Shown: positions 33,539 through 46,344 of the stretch, in pieces
Layout of the letters: each line of letters begins with the position of its first letter
How positions within the stretch are numbered: the stretch's first letter is position 1
Assembly: GCA_022453515.1 (NCBI GenBank)
Contig: JAJNNY010000006.1
Location: forward strand, 248,001 to 312,000
DNA from: Astrocystis sublimbata
Taxonomy: Eukaryota > Ascomycota > Sordariomycetes > Xylariales > Xylariaceae
Direction: 5' to 3'
DNA: 64,000 nt
The notes under the pieces: generated by a model
Seen by the model: the letters and a program-made list of their open reading frames with translations, nothing else
The model's database searches: none
Told to the model about the DNA's origin: nothing
Program-made: the position numbers and the translations under genes

Positions 33539-36500
33539 ATGGCAACTTCAGAGGGAGGAGGCTCCTTTGACCTGCTCCGGCGGGCGACCCAGGCCATGAT
33601 GTCAAAGTAAGTCCGCAGTGATTCATCTCTCGCCCTACCCCTCCACACATGCCTACATGCCTACCTGGCCAGACCCGATCTCCGAGTCTGCGTATGCCTT
33701 GCCTAGAGTCGCAGGCGAGCTTGCAACGTCCGTGTTCTGTCCTCGGGGCCTCTCATCTGTCTGCCCGCCCACCTGCCCGTCTGTCTGTCTGCGCTTCGCA
33801 TTATCCGTCTGCTGCGCGCCATGTTCTATTCCGTTTTGCTGTGTACCGAGGCTGGACACCGAGAGCCACGAGCGTCGCATCCCGTGTTGCGTTGCGCGTG
33901 CACGCACAAGCTCGCATATATAGGTACAACGCAAGCACAAGCACAAACACAAGCACAAGCCCCAGCCAGCAGCCTGGGACATTGTGTGTCTCTTCCATTT
34001 AGCCATTAGGAACCCTTCGTTTTTTGGTCACCGGCGAGCTCCTGGCATGTCTAGTTGGCAACCTCGGATTCTTCCTCTGGGCCTGTTCACCTGCGGCTTG
34101 AGCCGTGGCGGCGGCGAGGGGCCCCGGTCCTTTTGCCCGTTAGGATCTTAATTACCGAGAAGAGGAAGCCGTCGCAGTCGCAGACTCGCAGTACCTTTGA
34201 AGCACAAGATATGGAGTCGAGACCAGACCAGACCAGAGCATCGACTAAGTAGCCAGAGCAAGTCTGCCGCAACACTTCACTTTCACTGGCCCGCAACCAG
34301 GTGGTCAATTCTACCCATAATCCTACCCATGCCCTCCCTCCCTCCCTCCTCTCTTTCCCAGCCTGGCGAGCCTGAGCCTGAGCCTGACTTTGTCGGCGCT
34401 CAACAATCGATGTCTTCCCTGCCTAGCGTGCCCTTGGCCTTGCAGCAACCCAAGTCATGGCGAGGATGCCTTCACTAGGCACACGACGACGGACCTAGTC
34501 GGTTTCACCGCCAAACAGCTAGCACCTGTCGTCCAGACAGCTGCACGGTCATGGCCGCCGCTCGTACTGGTCAGACGTGGCTCGGCTCCAGCTCCTGCTG
34601 CTGTAGGGCCACGCTGTTTGGCAGGCGGTGCAGGCGGTGCAGGCGGTGCAGGTATCGATATCGAGGCCTGACTCGCCAGAACCCGGACCGAAAAGCAGCC
34701 CAATGGGCTAGCTGGATTCCGCTGCCACCCCACCCTCGGGTTGATCGATACCAGCTCCCAAAGTAGTTCCAAAAAGAACCCTTGCGCCCCACCAAGGCCA
34801 CCATACTACCGCTGGCGGCCACATGGCGGCGTAGTCGCTGCTACCGGGTCGCTTCTGGACCATGGAGCATGGGTGCCCGTGCAACAACTGCTCGCTCTCG
34901 CTCGCTGGCGCGCCAAATCTCTGGCCTTGCAAATCCCACTGCACCTGCCGCGTTAGCTTTCCCATGTGCCTCGAGTGCTTCGCTGTGCACGCCTGTCGTT
35001 GCCACTGCGTCCGTCTGTTGCAAGCGGCACAGTTGGCGATCTGATCCGCGATGCTCTCGCCATACCCCTTCATCCCGAAGACCCTAGCTCCCAGAACATG
35101 ACTCTGCCGTTATAATTATCTCTCTTACAACTGCGACTACCGAGCCACTCTTTTACTTTCCCTCCTGTCCCTGCCTACCATCCCATTGCGGAGCCATTCC
35201 GCACTTGAGCCGGCCGCCGTCACCTCGCTCTCATCATGGCTCGAATTAATATTTTGCGCAGGACTTCGCCGGCAGACGAAGATACGGACCAGATCGGGTA
35301 CGATAGCCCCAAATCTGGCATCGCGACGCCTCAGCCCGACCTCAAGGACAAGCGACTGCCTGGAATCATGAGCTACTTCGGCCAGGTTCGTCTCACCCCT
35401 TCAGCTTCGCCGTTTCCTCTGCGTCCCTCTGCCCAAGCACGAGACACTGAACCACTGTTTCCTCCCTCGCCTCAGGAAGAGAAGGATCCTAAAAGAATGC
35501 CTGAAAAATCAACTGCGGAGGGTGTGGTAGCGAGCAAGGATGACGAGCTCATGACGGCGCCTCTATTACCACATGAGAGGGCCGAGCCTCCGGAACTGGC
35601 ACAGTCCCCGCAACCAACCGCTTCCTTCTTCCACTCCTATCCCACTCCCCCGTGTTCGAAAACCCCCTCCGAGCGAGGGCAGAAGCTCAGCGATGCGAGT
35701 GCCGATTCTGGCGGCGAGCCTTCAGTGCGTCCGCCAGCTCGGCTCTCTGTGAGCACAAGCACATTGGGTGTTTCGGGTCGCATGACTCAAAAGCTTCGGA
35801 GGGCCACTCTGGCATCACCCGTCACAAGCGTTGTGACTCCCAGCGTTCTTTTGAGTTGCAACTCCAACCCCAGTGGCTGTGATACTGCATCAGTAACACT
35901 CAATTCTCCCTTGGATCCTGAACCCCCAAAAGCCGACCGAGTCACACCTCTTTCTGAGCAGAGCGACACCATAGACAGACTTAGCAAGCTAACACTTACT
36001 CCCACGACAAAGAGCGGCCCGCCCACTCCTACCCGAGCATTGTCTAGCACCCAACCTTCGTCTACCGAAAACCGGACATCGTCCCAAACAAGCCGAAACG
36101 AAACGGAGTCTAACGGCCGGCAGAGCACCTCTACTTCCCGCAGTGGTGGCGTTCAGGCACCACATCAAAGAGGCAAGCTCACCATCAAAATCCGGGAAGG
36201 TCGTGGCCTGCGGAGGAGCAAAGATCCATATATTGTGGCGGTTTTTCAACGAAACGAACTCATCTCACACGGTCCAAGGACCTTTGAGGACGAGGACGAC
36301 GCCGCTCCAGCATCTAGCGTCCCTATGGGCGTCCCCATGGGCGTCCCCATGGGCGCTATACCGATATCACGCCAGGGAAGCGACTCCGGCCGCCCTATGG
36401 CAATCCCCATGAAGAGCCGCCAGAGCAGCAACACTAGTATTTCGGATCATGCTACTTTCCGCAACAGACCTAGGAGATCTTTTACGAGTCCAAAGTGGGA

Positions 36501-38018
36501 TGCCGAAGCGATCTTGTACGTGTACTCGAATTCGGGTCTTCCTAAACTACTTACATGCTGACCTTATCCAGCGACGTTGTGGATACCGACATGCTTGTCG
36601 ATATTTCGATATACGATCATGGTTCCACAGGCGAGGATTTCCTCGGCCATATTAGTTTCGATGCTACCGAGCCCGGCAAGGATGAACCAGTCCGCGGCTG
36701 GTATTCATTGAAGGGGAATGCCGATACCACAATAGACAAGGAGCCTACCGGGGAGATTTACGTCGAGGCAATATATCAAGGCGTCGAAAAGAAACACTAT
36801 GGCCCCGATGACTTCTCAATTCTCCGGCTCATCGGCAAGGGCACCTTCGGACAGGTCTATCAAGTGCGTAAGAAGGATTCCAACCGTATCTACGCCATGA
36901 AGGTTCTGTCCAAAAAGGTTATTGTGCAGAAGAAGGAAGTAGCTCATACTGTTGGGGAACGAAACATCCTGGTTCGGACTGCCACGTCAGAATCTCCGTT
37001 CATCGTCGGCCTGAAGTTCTCATTCCAAACTCAAAATGACCTTTTCTTGGTCACGGACTACATGTCTGGAGGAGAGCTGTTTTGGCATCTACAGAAGGAA
37101 GGCCGATTCGATGAAAAGCGTGCCAAGTTCTACATTGCTGAGTTGATCCTCGCTATTCAGCATCTTCATCTGAACGATATCGTCTACCGCGACTTAAAGC
37201 CCGAAAACATTCTTCTTGATGCCAACGGTCACATAGCGCTGTGCGATTTCGGATTATCCAAAGCGAATTTAACACAGAACGACACAACCAATACATTCTG
37301 CGGAACAACAGAATACTTAGCCCCTGAAGTGCTACTGGACGAGTCAGGGTACACCAAGATGGTGGACTTCTGGTCGCTTGGTGTGCTGGTCTTCGAGATG
37401 TGCTGTGGTTGGAGCCCGTTCTACGCCGAAGATACACAGCAGATGTATAAAAACATTGCTTTCGGCAAGGTTCGTTTCCCCCGCGACACCCTGTCCCAGG
37501 AAGGTAGAAATTTTGTCAAGGGCTTGCTCAATCGAAACCCGAAACACCGCCTGGGTGCAATCAACGACGCAGACGAGTTGAAACACCATCCGTTTTTCGC
37601 AGATGTCGATTGGACATCGCTTTCGAGAAAGCTCATCACGCCGCCTTTCAAGCCGAAATTGAAGTCTGAGACGGACGTATCGTATTTCGACCCTGAGTTC
37701 ACCAATGCTCTCAACACTAATGGTTCGTTGAATGAGCGGGCTCAGCAGCTGGCAGCTGGCTATGCTGCCTCGACACCGCTCTCTCCCTCGGTCCAAGCCA
37801 ACTTCAAGGGTTTCACTTTCGTTGACGAGAGCGCCCTCGACGACCATATGAAGGATCGATTCGAAGATGAAGATATGAGTGATAATGATAGGAGGGCTCA
37901 CCGGGGCAACGAATGGGATGACGTGGATGATATCGACTTACGCAAGGCGAATCGAATGAGTGGCATTGTTAAAACCGGTCACCAGACGGAAGGGCCATTC
38001 CAGCAATTTGATATGTAG
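33539..38018 (+). CDS. sch9: Sch9-type AGC protein kinase (C2 domain plus kinase)
   Basis: Sch9 is the nutrient-sensing AGC kinase downstream of TORC1 in fungi (Sck1/Sck2 in fission yeast, SchA in Aspergillus). The core lies in exons 35262-36515 and 36572-38018 (56-nt intron, phase 2). I add an upstream exon 33539-33606 encoding MATSEGGGSFDLLRRATQAM...: the ATG context is good (CAGCATGG), the donor is GTAAGT, and the phase matches an acceptor TTTTGCGCAG at 35261. This gives 922 aa with a 1,655-nt first intron. The alternative is a start at ATG 35236 (908 aa). Order: a disordered Ser/Pro-rich region, a C2 domain (LTIKIREGRGLRRSKDPYIV ... MLVDISIYDH), then the kinase with the glycine loop GKGTFG, catalytic Lys (AMK, K551), YRDLKPEN (D648), DFG (D666), T-loop TFCGTTEYLAPE (T682), turn-motif region STPLSPS and hydrophobic motif FKGFTF. 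A VPMG repeat interrupts the C2 domain. Confidence 0.9.
34621..34652 (+). repeat. (GCAGGCGGT)3 minisatellite in the sch9 leader intron
   Basis: Three perfect 9-base units plus a partial fourth, within the proposed long first intron. The same intron also holds CCCTCCCTCCCTCC and GAGCCTGAGCCTGAGCCTGA tracts (34340-34385) and a CAAGCACAAGCACAAACACA run (33930-33960). Confidence 0.85.
36319..36354 (+). repeat. (GTCCCCATGGGC)3 coding repeat within sch9
   Basis: Three 12-base units encode VPMG repeated three times inside the C2 domain, between the FEDEDDAAPASS loop and the next strand. The first unit differs from the others by one base. Confidence 0.9.
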
Positions 38019-39600
38019 TGGAGTTGTCCACGGGGTACCTGAAAGTCGAAGATGCACCCATCCATTCAATTTCCCCCCATTGTGTGCTGGTGGTTCTCTT
38101 TTCTTCACTTCTCTCGCGTGCGTAAGGAAACAGTTTAAATGGCATCATTGCATAGGGCGGCATTTCTTGCATGCGAACACAGCCAGCTTGAATAGCCTGG
38201 CTGTCGGTAGGGGGGCGTTTGGCTGTTGCAAATAACGCGGGATTCTAGTACATACAAGCAAGGCCGATACAGCCTTGATTATCATTGCATGGTCATACCA
38301 AAACGGTTATGGAATTTCTTCAACACTGGTTCATCATATTCTTTCATGTGGGCTGGCTCGAAACATTTAATGGTGTGTGCAAGACTTGATTTTGCGGTGG
38401 TTGTCATGTTAGCGAGTCGGCGAGTACTGGTCTGTTTTCTGGCTCCCAGCGTTTTTGTGGTTGAGAAGCTTTTGTTGCCTTGGAGGCCAAGTTTCATGTG
38501 GCCTGGTGTTGTGATGGGGCCAGGGCTCCTGGACTTAGCTAGCTAACACGGGACAAGCGGAGAATGGGCGAAACCAATCTCGATCAGTATGTGATCACGT
38601 TCTTCTGTATGATACCCTACGTCATATTGTGTGTTCATGAACCAGATGCACTTAGAACTAGGACATCTAGCCTAGGACTACTCACTTACATACTACCTAA
38701 TGAGAGCGGATAGGGGATGCGATCGCGTCCAAACCCGCCCCTCCTTTCACCCGGCCCATGAAGCCCGCCTCGAGCCCCTCAGACGCATCGTCTGCGTCGG
38801 ACCAACATGGTTGCCCCGCAGAGTGGGTATTGTAGATGCGTCTATGAACGGGCGACATATTCAGATTGTCTACTACTATGTATTGAATCCCGTGCCATGA
38901 CACATGTGTTCAGCAAAACGGTGTCCCCGATACTACTATTGCTGCTAGGCGCTGTTTCAGCTGCACACGGATGATACTGTATAATCTATAATCTATCTAC
39001 CTAACGCTGGCTCATCTGGTCACTATGTGGGTGCTGCTCCCGTCGGCATCCGGCGCTATCGAATTGGGGATGAAGGGTTCTTAGTCAATTGCAACTACAT
39101 ACCAAGTCGGTTTCTTTTTGGTGCTTCGTTCCCTCACATGCATGAAGACCCAGGGGGGACAAGTGAGCAAGTGGATCAAGGAGAAAGCTGCAGTACAAGT
39201 ACGTACAATCAATCAATCAATGCCATTGCGTTACATAGGTGATTTCATCTTTGCATTGATCAGTCTATATCTGCTGCTGATCTGGGATAGCTCATCGTGT
39301 CGGGTCTACTGTACCATTCTCCGTAAATCGGCCTGTTGAGGACATGGATAATGTTTTTCGGTATGTCACAGTTGGTAATAGAAATGAACAAGTAATACGC
39401 AATCGCAAGAAGCAAACAGGGCTTGGACAATACCTTCGGGGATATGTGAGTCGCTATCAGCAAGCATGGCTCAAACGATTGTTAGTTCTTGCAGATTGCG
39501 TTGAGATAGAGCGCCCCCTTGAGTCATGGATATTGTTTGTTGACGCATATCCTTAACGCCTTGCCGTTTTGTTTCTCTTGCTATCTAACTATTGGCTGTC
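38019..39600. other. sch9 3' flank, no gene seen
   Basis: Ordinary base composition at first, becoming more AT-rich to the right. Open frames of 60-106 codons look random. CAATCAATCAATCAATG occurs at about 39206. Confidence 0.5.
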
Positions 39601-42600
39601 ATAAGCAGTGACTTCCTGGTTTACAGACCAGAGTCCGGCAATGCCGCAATGCGGTACAAGCCGAAGAATAATGAGATACTGCTACTTGATGTGTATATAC
39701 TTATTTATTTATTAGTTCGATGTGTATTGTGAGACTCCCTACACCATAGTTACAACGAGATGTTTAGACTTGTGACGCTTCCCATACACTGCTGCGTACA
39801 TGAGTGATAGTCTAAAATATTTTAACATGGTTATGACGATAAATGCACTTTATAGAGAAGACGGACACGGTTGGCACGTGAAGCAATGATAAGTGTTCCT
39901 AAAAGGAGCACTTCGGAGTCAAAGATGAACAACTAGAGGATGACAATGACTGCGACTGAGAGACGTCCGATGCTGGGCTGAAATTTGTACCGCATCAAAA
40001 TTGCTGGGTTGCCTGCATCATTATGGACAGAGAGCCCTATAGCAGTGTTCCCCTCTCCAACCATTGGAATATCCATATATGCATTCATCAATTACAACAA
40101 TGAGCTAAATTCTTATGATTAACAACTAGTATCTGATCCATGCGCTTTGTTTGCCTTTGGGGCTAGATGGCAAAAACCACACGGACTCAATATTGCTTGC
40201 ATTATGAACATCAACAGGACTCACTGATTTGTCAACTGAGGTTATTGATCACCTTAGAGTCAGAGCTGCCCGTTCGTGAAAGCACCTTGCGAGCAGAATC
40301 AAAATAATAAAGAGACAAGTGGGAAACGAAAGGGGAGGAGGAACCAGCTAGAGGTATAACAACAATCAAGTCTAAAACAAATCTATACCAGCACAAGCCA
40401 AAGTCTTAAGAGAGTTCTAATGAGACAAATTTCCTTCTAAAGTGGAACTGTACAGATGGACGTACTCAAGAGCTTATAAGGCAAAAGGAATCAGAGTAGC
40501 AAACAGTATCAATGGTATTCACCTCATAAAGGACTAAGAGGATATTACAGATTAAATACGCATCACATCTCCACGCTTGAGATAATCTTCCATCTAACCA
40601 CCTATGGTAGGAGTTGGTGACGTGGCTAAAGCCCTCCAGGCTTATTAAAGCTTGACTCGCTGGCCTCGTATTGGAAGAGCACGCCAACTAGCAGCAAGAT
40701 CATGTCTCGTGATCCTTGGGGTCCATGGCCGTCGAGTTACGTCTCTAGTCTGTTGGTAGTGGTGTCGAAAGATTCAAATTATAAACTGTTTGAACTCCAT
40801 TTACTGCTGAATCAATTTGCTAATATTGAGGAATAACATAATATATCCCACTAAGTGTAGTTGACTTTCAAGTTGTTTGAATGATTGCTCCCTACTATCC
40901 AACGAGTAACACAGAACACTCTGCTCGACCTCCGCTATTTGCGAACAGAGATATGTTCATTGGAGGGTATTTTCATGAATGAGAGTCTATATGAAGCCAT
41001 TTATACTATCATTACCATATCTCCGAATGGCGCCATGAGGTAATTTGTAAGCAATCTTGATATGTGGTGCTGCTGAAGATGAAGGAGCGAGGGGGGATAG
41101 AAATGCAGTTCTATCTGGTATAGTACCCGCCTGTTGAAAAGAACGAAAGCACACTTCTAGCCATATACATAAGGGCGATAATGAACAATGTCTAGGAATT
41201 TTACTTTTAATTTCTGTTTTATGACATCAGGTCTCACATTTATAGCCATTTCTTCAACCGGTAAGCATATTCAAGAAGAGTCTTGTTGTCAGCTTTTAGC
41301 AGCACAGGGCTGATATGATAATGGCCTATATAACTCCAATAGAGTAAGATGGTTCTATTCAGAGCTTAAAACCTATTCACATAAATACAGCTAAACAAGA
41401 GGAGGGGGAAAAAGGGAACCTTTGAATAATAGGTAAACGTTAAGCACAGAGCCATGACTACCAACGCCTTGACGTTTTACCCTTTCCCTCCTGGATTGCT
41501 TATTATTTATATAAGTTGGATACAAGTATGTTGATGGCTAGGCAGCTCACTTCATAAACGAGGCAAATCAAACACGCCTTGAGCATATGAGGCCAAGATC
41601 AGAGCATTCTTGGATAGCATGACAATACTTGGTACAACGACCTACATTTCAGGCAAAATTGCAAGTTCGAATTCATCCTGGGGTCAACAAGCCTGTGGCA
41701 CAGGTGGCTACTGATCTAGGAAGATCTCAAAGGATAAAACTTGTTAGCCGACTACATCACCAGATGTAGATGTCTGTCGGGTCCAGTCAACACCACAAAG
41801 CCAGCTTGACCAGATTATCATTGTAGCAAGGAGATACATTCAGGGACAAACTTTGGCCATTTCTCAGACACAGTCAGGAATGCACAGACACAAGTTCATG
41901 CCTCATGACCCTCCGATTGAATGGTGGCCCCAACGGCATACATCATTTCCATGCAGAGAAGACAAAAAACAATGATCCGGCACGAGAGAAATCTATTGTA
42001 GACACGAGAGGAACGGCAACGGACTCACTATCGCAAGCCATACTATGACATTCCCCCCCATGTTTCGGGTATAGCATGTTGGACTGGACAGAGAACTATT
42101 CCAATCAGGGACGGGATATCCTGACGCGACGTTACGAACCAAGGCCAAGGCATGAAGTTCAACGAGATAAGATAAATCAAGAGACAAGGGCAGTAGAGTA
42201 CATCGAGATCTATAGCGCAATTGGGACCTAGACCAACCCTCTTTCTTCTACTCCCAGTCTCGGGGACGATCAGGACGCAAGACATCCAGGTAGCAAACGA
42301 CACATAGTGAGAGGTTGGCCAGGACTCGTGCCTTTTCTGCTGGACATATACACTTATCGCGGTATTTATCTATTCCTCGCTTTTCAAATGATACGAGTGA
42401 CACGGAAGAACATCAACCTGATGACCGGACGACATGTACTAAGTTGTTGAACTGAAGTGACAGCACAACGAGTGAAGGGTTTGAAGAATGAAAACGGAAC
42501 GAAGCGATTTTTGTTGATCTGATATCATTTGATATCGTAAAGGCGTAAATATACACGGATATTACTCCACACTCGCACACAGCACGGCCGACTTCTCAGG

Positions 42601-42793
42601 TTAATCTGTCGGTCGATCGGCCAATCGATGGATCGACGAATTCGCCGTCGCCCAATAGCCATACCACCGCCAACAGCAGCAGCAGCTTAGTAGATAGATG
42701 GTCCATCCACACGCACAAAGCCCATCACTGTCTCTTCACCAAAGGTAGATGGATGTCGTGTCCACCGGTGTCTTGTCTGACATTGTACCACAT
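39600..42793. other. AT-rich, gene-free tract
   Basis: About 3 kb with visibly higher A+T than the rest and almost no open frame above 60 codons on either strand. The TACCTAGG-type motifs common elsewhere are scarce here. Fragments such as 40455-40560 keep short coding-like stretches broken by stops. This pattern fits decayed repeat or transposon DNA (possibly mutated by RIP), but I recognise no transposase, reverse transcriptase or terminal repeats, so the origin is inference. The last 250 bases return to normal composition and hold the 3' UTR of atp14. Confidence 0.45.
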
Positions 42794-43592
42794 TTAGTGG
42801 TGAGCACCGCCCTCCTCCTCTTCCTCCTCGACCAGCCAGTCCTCAACGGCGGCGGGCGTCGACGTGGCGGTAGCGCCCTCGTTGCCCTCGACCTCGACGG
42901 CCATGGTCTCGTACTCCTTCAGGCTGGTGGCGAGGTCGGCCTCCTCGGGCGACTTGGGGGTCTTGGGCGGGCTGAATGTCTGGACCTGGCCGACGCTGTC
43001 GTTGTCCTTGATGGGGGAGGGCTTGTAGGCCTTGAGCTCCTTCAGGTAAAGCTCCTGGACGAAGTCGGCTGGTGGGGAGATGCATGTGTTAGCTTGGCTA
43101 GACGTCCGTCTGTCCCATGGTTCGATGGTGATGGTGTAGTAGATGATCTCGAAGCTAGACGCTTCTCTGCAGCATCGCGTCCCCCTTCCCCCTCCCCCTT
43201 GTCGAGAGCCTCACGGTGTATATCATGTGGGTGTTGACAATGGGTGGTCGGGGGACATGTCCGCTAGTCCGGAGATGGACGGGTATGTCATAGGAAGAGG
43301 CAGGATGAGGCAGGATGGCTGGGCTCACCTCGTCGCGAAACGGTAGGGGCAATGAATGCTCGGGTGGCGTTGACCCTGGCGACGCGGGTGACAGCCGAGA
43401 GGGCTGATCGGGCAGACTGCGAAGGGAGGCGGTATCAGCACATGTGAGGTGTAGTTGGGGTGTAGTTGGCGCGGCGTCGGTGGGCGGCTGGCTCATGGTG
43501 ATGCAGCAGCACAGCACCCCTCCAGCACTCTGTCGCCGCGATCATCAGAAAGCAGGCTCAAGACTTACGGAGGCTCTCAGTTGGGTCAGCAT
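42794..43592 (-). CDS. atp14: Mitochondrial F1Fo-ATP synthase subunit h (Atp14)
   Basis: A peripheral-stalk subunit of the mitochondrial ATP synthase. Three exons: 43569-43592 (8 codons, MLTQLRAS), 43329-43416 and 42794-43068, with introns of 152 nt (GTAAGT...GCAG) and 260 nt (GTGAGC...CCAG); 128 aa. Exon 2 encodes a Ser/Arg/Ala-rich presequence (SARSALSAVTRVARVNATRA) free of acidic residues, typical of mitochondrial import. The mature part starts ADFVQELYLKELKAYKPSP and continues VQTFSPPKTPKSPEEADLA, then the very acidic end DWLVEEEEEEGGAHH, which is the subunit h signature. The small first exons mean the gene is not obvious from open frames alone. Very GC-rich third positions suggest strong expression (inference). 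Confidence 0.93.
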
Positions 43593-44745
43593 ATTGTCGG
43601 CGGGATGACGATGGGCCCGATTGGGAGAGATGGGGGTGGGAACAGTGGTGACGAAGTTCGGTCGGTCGGTTCTGGCGGGCAGGAAGTGTTTGCGTTGATT
43701 TTTGCTCTCGGTCGGAGGCTCGCACCCGCTACCAATCACATCCAGTCTTCCAGTGCTCCAGCGCTCATGCCGTCTTGGTCTTGGTGAGGTCTTGGCCGTG
43801 GCGGCTGGGCGGGGGGAGCTTGGACCACGCCCCGCCCGCCCATTAGTCCTATATTGCGGTATCTACTACAAAGTCCCATAGCCCGCCCGTAGGTACCGCG
43901 GCTGATCTAACTCCACTGACGGGTAGGTATCAAAACGCATGTCCCTTTTTGGCGGCAGATTGCAATTAAGCTTGTCTCGTTGATGGTCGCTTTACGTCTG
44001 TCTGTCTGTCTACCTGCCTAGATTACGTAGGTAATATAGGTAGTACCTACCGACCAAGGTGGCATCCGTGGTATTTCCACAAAATGCAGAGGGTGCAAAG
44101 CTACGTAAGGTTAGGTAGATATAGTATGGCTGTACTCTCTGCTCCAGTTCCATACACACCCAAACCTTGTGCCGCTGGCATTTCTGTGGCGCATATCTAT
44201 GCCTCTCGTGCTGTACAAGCTCACACGAGTATGAGGGCTGAAATGCTGCTATCGCCAATGAAAGCCACATAGAGATATGAATCCTTCGCCAAAGGAAAAG
44301 AAAAAAAAAAGCAAGCAACGCCAATGACCAACGCCGCCAACCTGGACCGCCGTAAACCAGACACGCCTGACCACATCCAAGATTCGTCGCAAATGGCATG
44401 TGCCATAAGTTGCTCCCAAAGCAACGTTGGGCCGATCGTACATTCAAGGCAATGTCATTGCCATTGATCCCCCCCTCCCCCCTCGTGATAGTACAGTGAC
44501 AAGGTCATCATCGTGGACTGATGCGACGACCTATGAATTAAGAGCTACCCTCAGTCGTCAATAATGCCGGCGTTAGAGACAGGCTGAAGTGTAGAGTGTG
44601 CCCCTTTCCGGGATTCTGACAAATAGACACCATGCTTTGAGCCGCGCAACGTGATGCTGATCATGGGAACCGAGGGCTCCATGTGGATGGTATTAGCCTG
44701 TCCCCACCACGTTGTACTGCCCGCCAATTTCTTATTCATGGATTC
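43593..44745. other. Intergenic: atp14 promoter and cyclin 3' flank
   Basis: Both neighbours read leftwards. Contains CTGTCTGTCTGTCTACCTGCC near 43998, GTAGGTAATATAGGTAGTACCTACC at 44027-44051 and an A-rich run near 44300. No gene is seen. Confidence 0.55.
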
Positions 44746-46344
44746 TTATTCATGGACTTCGCCCTCGTCGTCGGAACTGAGCCTTTGCCGTTTTTCTTCA
44801 CGGGCTTCGGATGCCAACGACTCCATCCCTTTTCTCTTAGACGGAGAAGTCATGCCATCCCCGTTCGTACTCGAGTGGACGGTCAGATTGTTGGCCGCTT
44901 CCTTCAGAGCGACATCGGAATCGCCCGGCGCCGTCTGAGATGCCGACTCCGCTGCGGCCGTGTCAATCTCGCGTTGGGCTGCGTCCTCGCCCATGCCGTT
45001 GACCTTGATCTTGGGACTCTGAGTTTCTCCATATTCTGTACCTGACGAAGCATGGTTGCTGGAACCAGCTTCGTCACCATTGCGTCTCGTGTTCTCTAGG
45101 ATAAAGCTGGGCGATCCGCTATAAGGATTCTCCGACTTCCGTAACGGATTCTCAACATAGAATTCTTTCAGCACGTCGATTGCCCGAAGGCAGTGTTCCT
45201 CGTTCGCTTTGAGTGCTTGCCACCACGGTTCCCCGTTCTGGTCCTTTACCCGGTCGCCTGTGAACGTGCTCGCGAAGAATATGGACGCAATAGCTATGTC
45301 GCGTGCTTCCATCAAAAGGGGCAGGACGGTCAGGCATGAGTCGTTGCAGAAAGCCCATGCCGCATGCCGCAGGGTTTTATTGTGTACAAGGTTGACTTGG
45401 CCAAGGAACTCGTACAGCTTGAAGTGCGGGTTATCGACCATGACATGGAAGGTGAGGCACTCGAGCATGACCTCCTCGTACATGAGGATGCTATCACGCC
45501 ACCGCCAGTATTCTTTGGATTGCTCGTCGACGATAAGCTTAGGGTTCTTCTGCGCCACCTTCGCTACGGCGATGATGATCTCTTTCGTCTTGCGACAGTT
45601 TTCTTCCGTCTTGTTGGCCAGAAAAAGCGCGGTGGCGGCTATGTTCTGCACAAGAGTGACATGTTAGACGCGGTCCGAAAGCTATATGAGTGAAAGCTTG
45701 CGTGAAAGGAGGTGGGTGCCAAAGTCGTGGCAGGTCGTGCTGCGCCGAGGACCTGGATTTCAAGGAATGGCAGCAGCAGAAGTAGGCAAGACGCACAGAA
45801 ACGACGTCAAGCTAGTACTTACATAGTGATGTATGCCTTGTTTCTCCTCCACCATACTGCGCCTCATATAGAAGCGATGGAAGAAGACACCAGCGACGTA
45901 GAGGGTGATCTGGGGGAGTTCGAGCAGGATGCCGGCTTGGTAGATGAAGTTGACGCCCTTGGCTCGCCGCAGCCGCTCCTCGGCAGGCGGCAACCCATCC
46001 AGGACGCTCGGGCTGCTGAGGACCTCGTCCTGGGTGAAGAACCACTGGCTCGCCATGGCAGACAACGCGCTGGGCACTGGCGACGGGGAAGAGGGCGAGG
46101 GCGAGGCGGGCGAAGAGTTGCTGCGTCGCGAGTGGGGTCTGGGAGGCGACGTGCGGGACGAGTGCGTCGGAGGCGAGGGAACAGGAGGCGGGACGGGGCG
46201 CCGGCGCGAAGTAGGCGCGGCGGTCGCGGTGTCGGTGTCGATGTCAATGTCGATGCGGTTGTTCGTGGCAGTGGTGCTGGAGGCGATGATGGGCGGCTGA
46301 TAGCCTTCGCGAGGCAGTGGTCGATACCGTTCAATACTCGCCAT
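44746..46344 (-). CDS. Cyclin T/K-type transcriptional cyclin (Pch1/Ctk2-like)
   Basis: A regulatory subunit of a CTD kinase (P-TEFb or CTDK-I type). Exons are 45823-46344 and 44746-45645, with a 177-nt phase-0 intron (GTAAGT...GCAG), 473 aa. The first about 95 residues are Pro/Ser/Thr-rich and disordered. The cyclin boxes follow: ASQWFFTQDEVLSSPSVLDG, KGVNFIYQAGILLELPQITL, AGVFFHRFYMRRSM, then after the intron NIAATALFLANKTEENCRKT, YEEVMLECLTFHV and the second fold up to about residue 330. The WxFT...ELPQ...HRFYMRxSM pattern is that of cyclins T, K and L. The C-terminus is disordered, ending in an acidic SSDDEGEVHE with a basic KRKG/EEKRQR segment. Pch1 (Cdk9 partner) and Ctk2-like (Cdk12 partner) fungal cyclins are similar, so the exact Cdk partner is open. 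Confidence 0.87.

Noticed and set aside
41630..41690. Possible tRNA B box (GCAAGTTCGAATTCATCC)
   Set aside because: The T-stem arms do not pair and no A box or acceptor stem is found at the right distance.
42749..43237. 162-codon plus-strand frame across the atp14 gene
   Set aside because: It is the antisense of GC-rich atp14 exons; the minus strand gives a complete Atp14 with consistent splicing.
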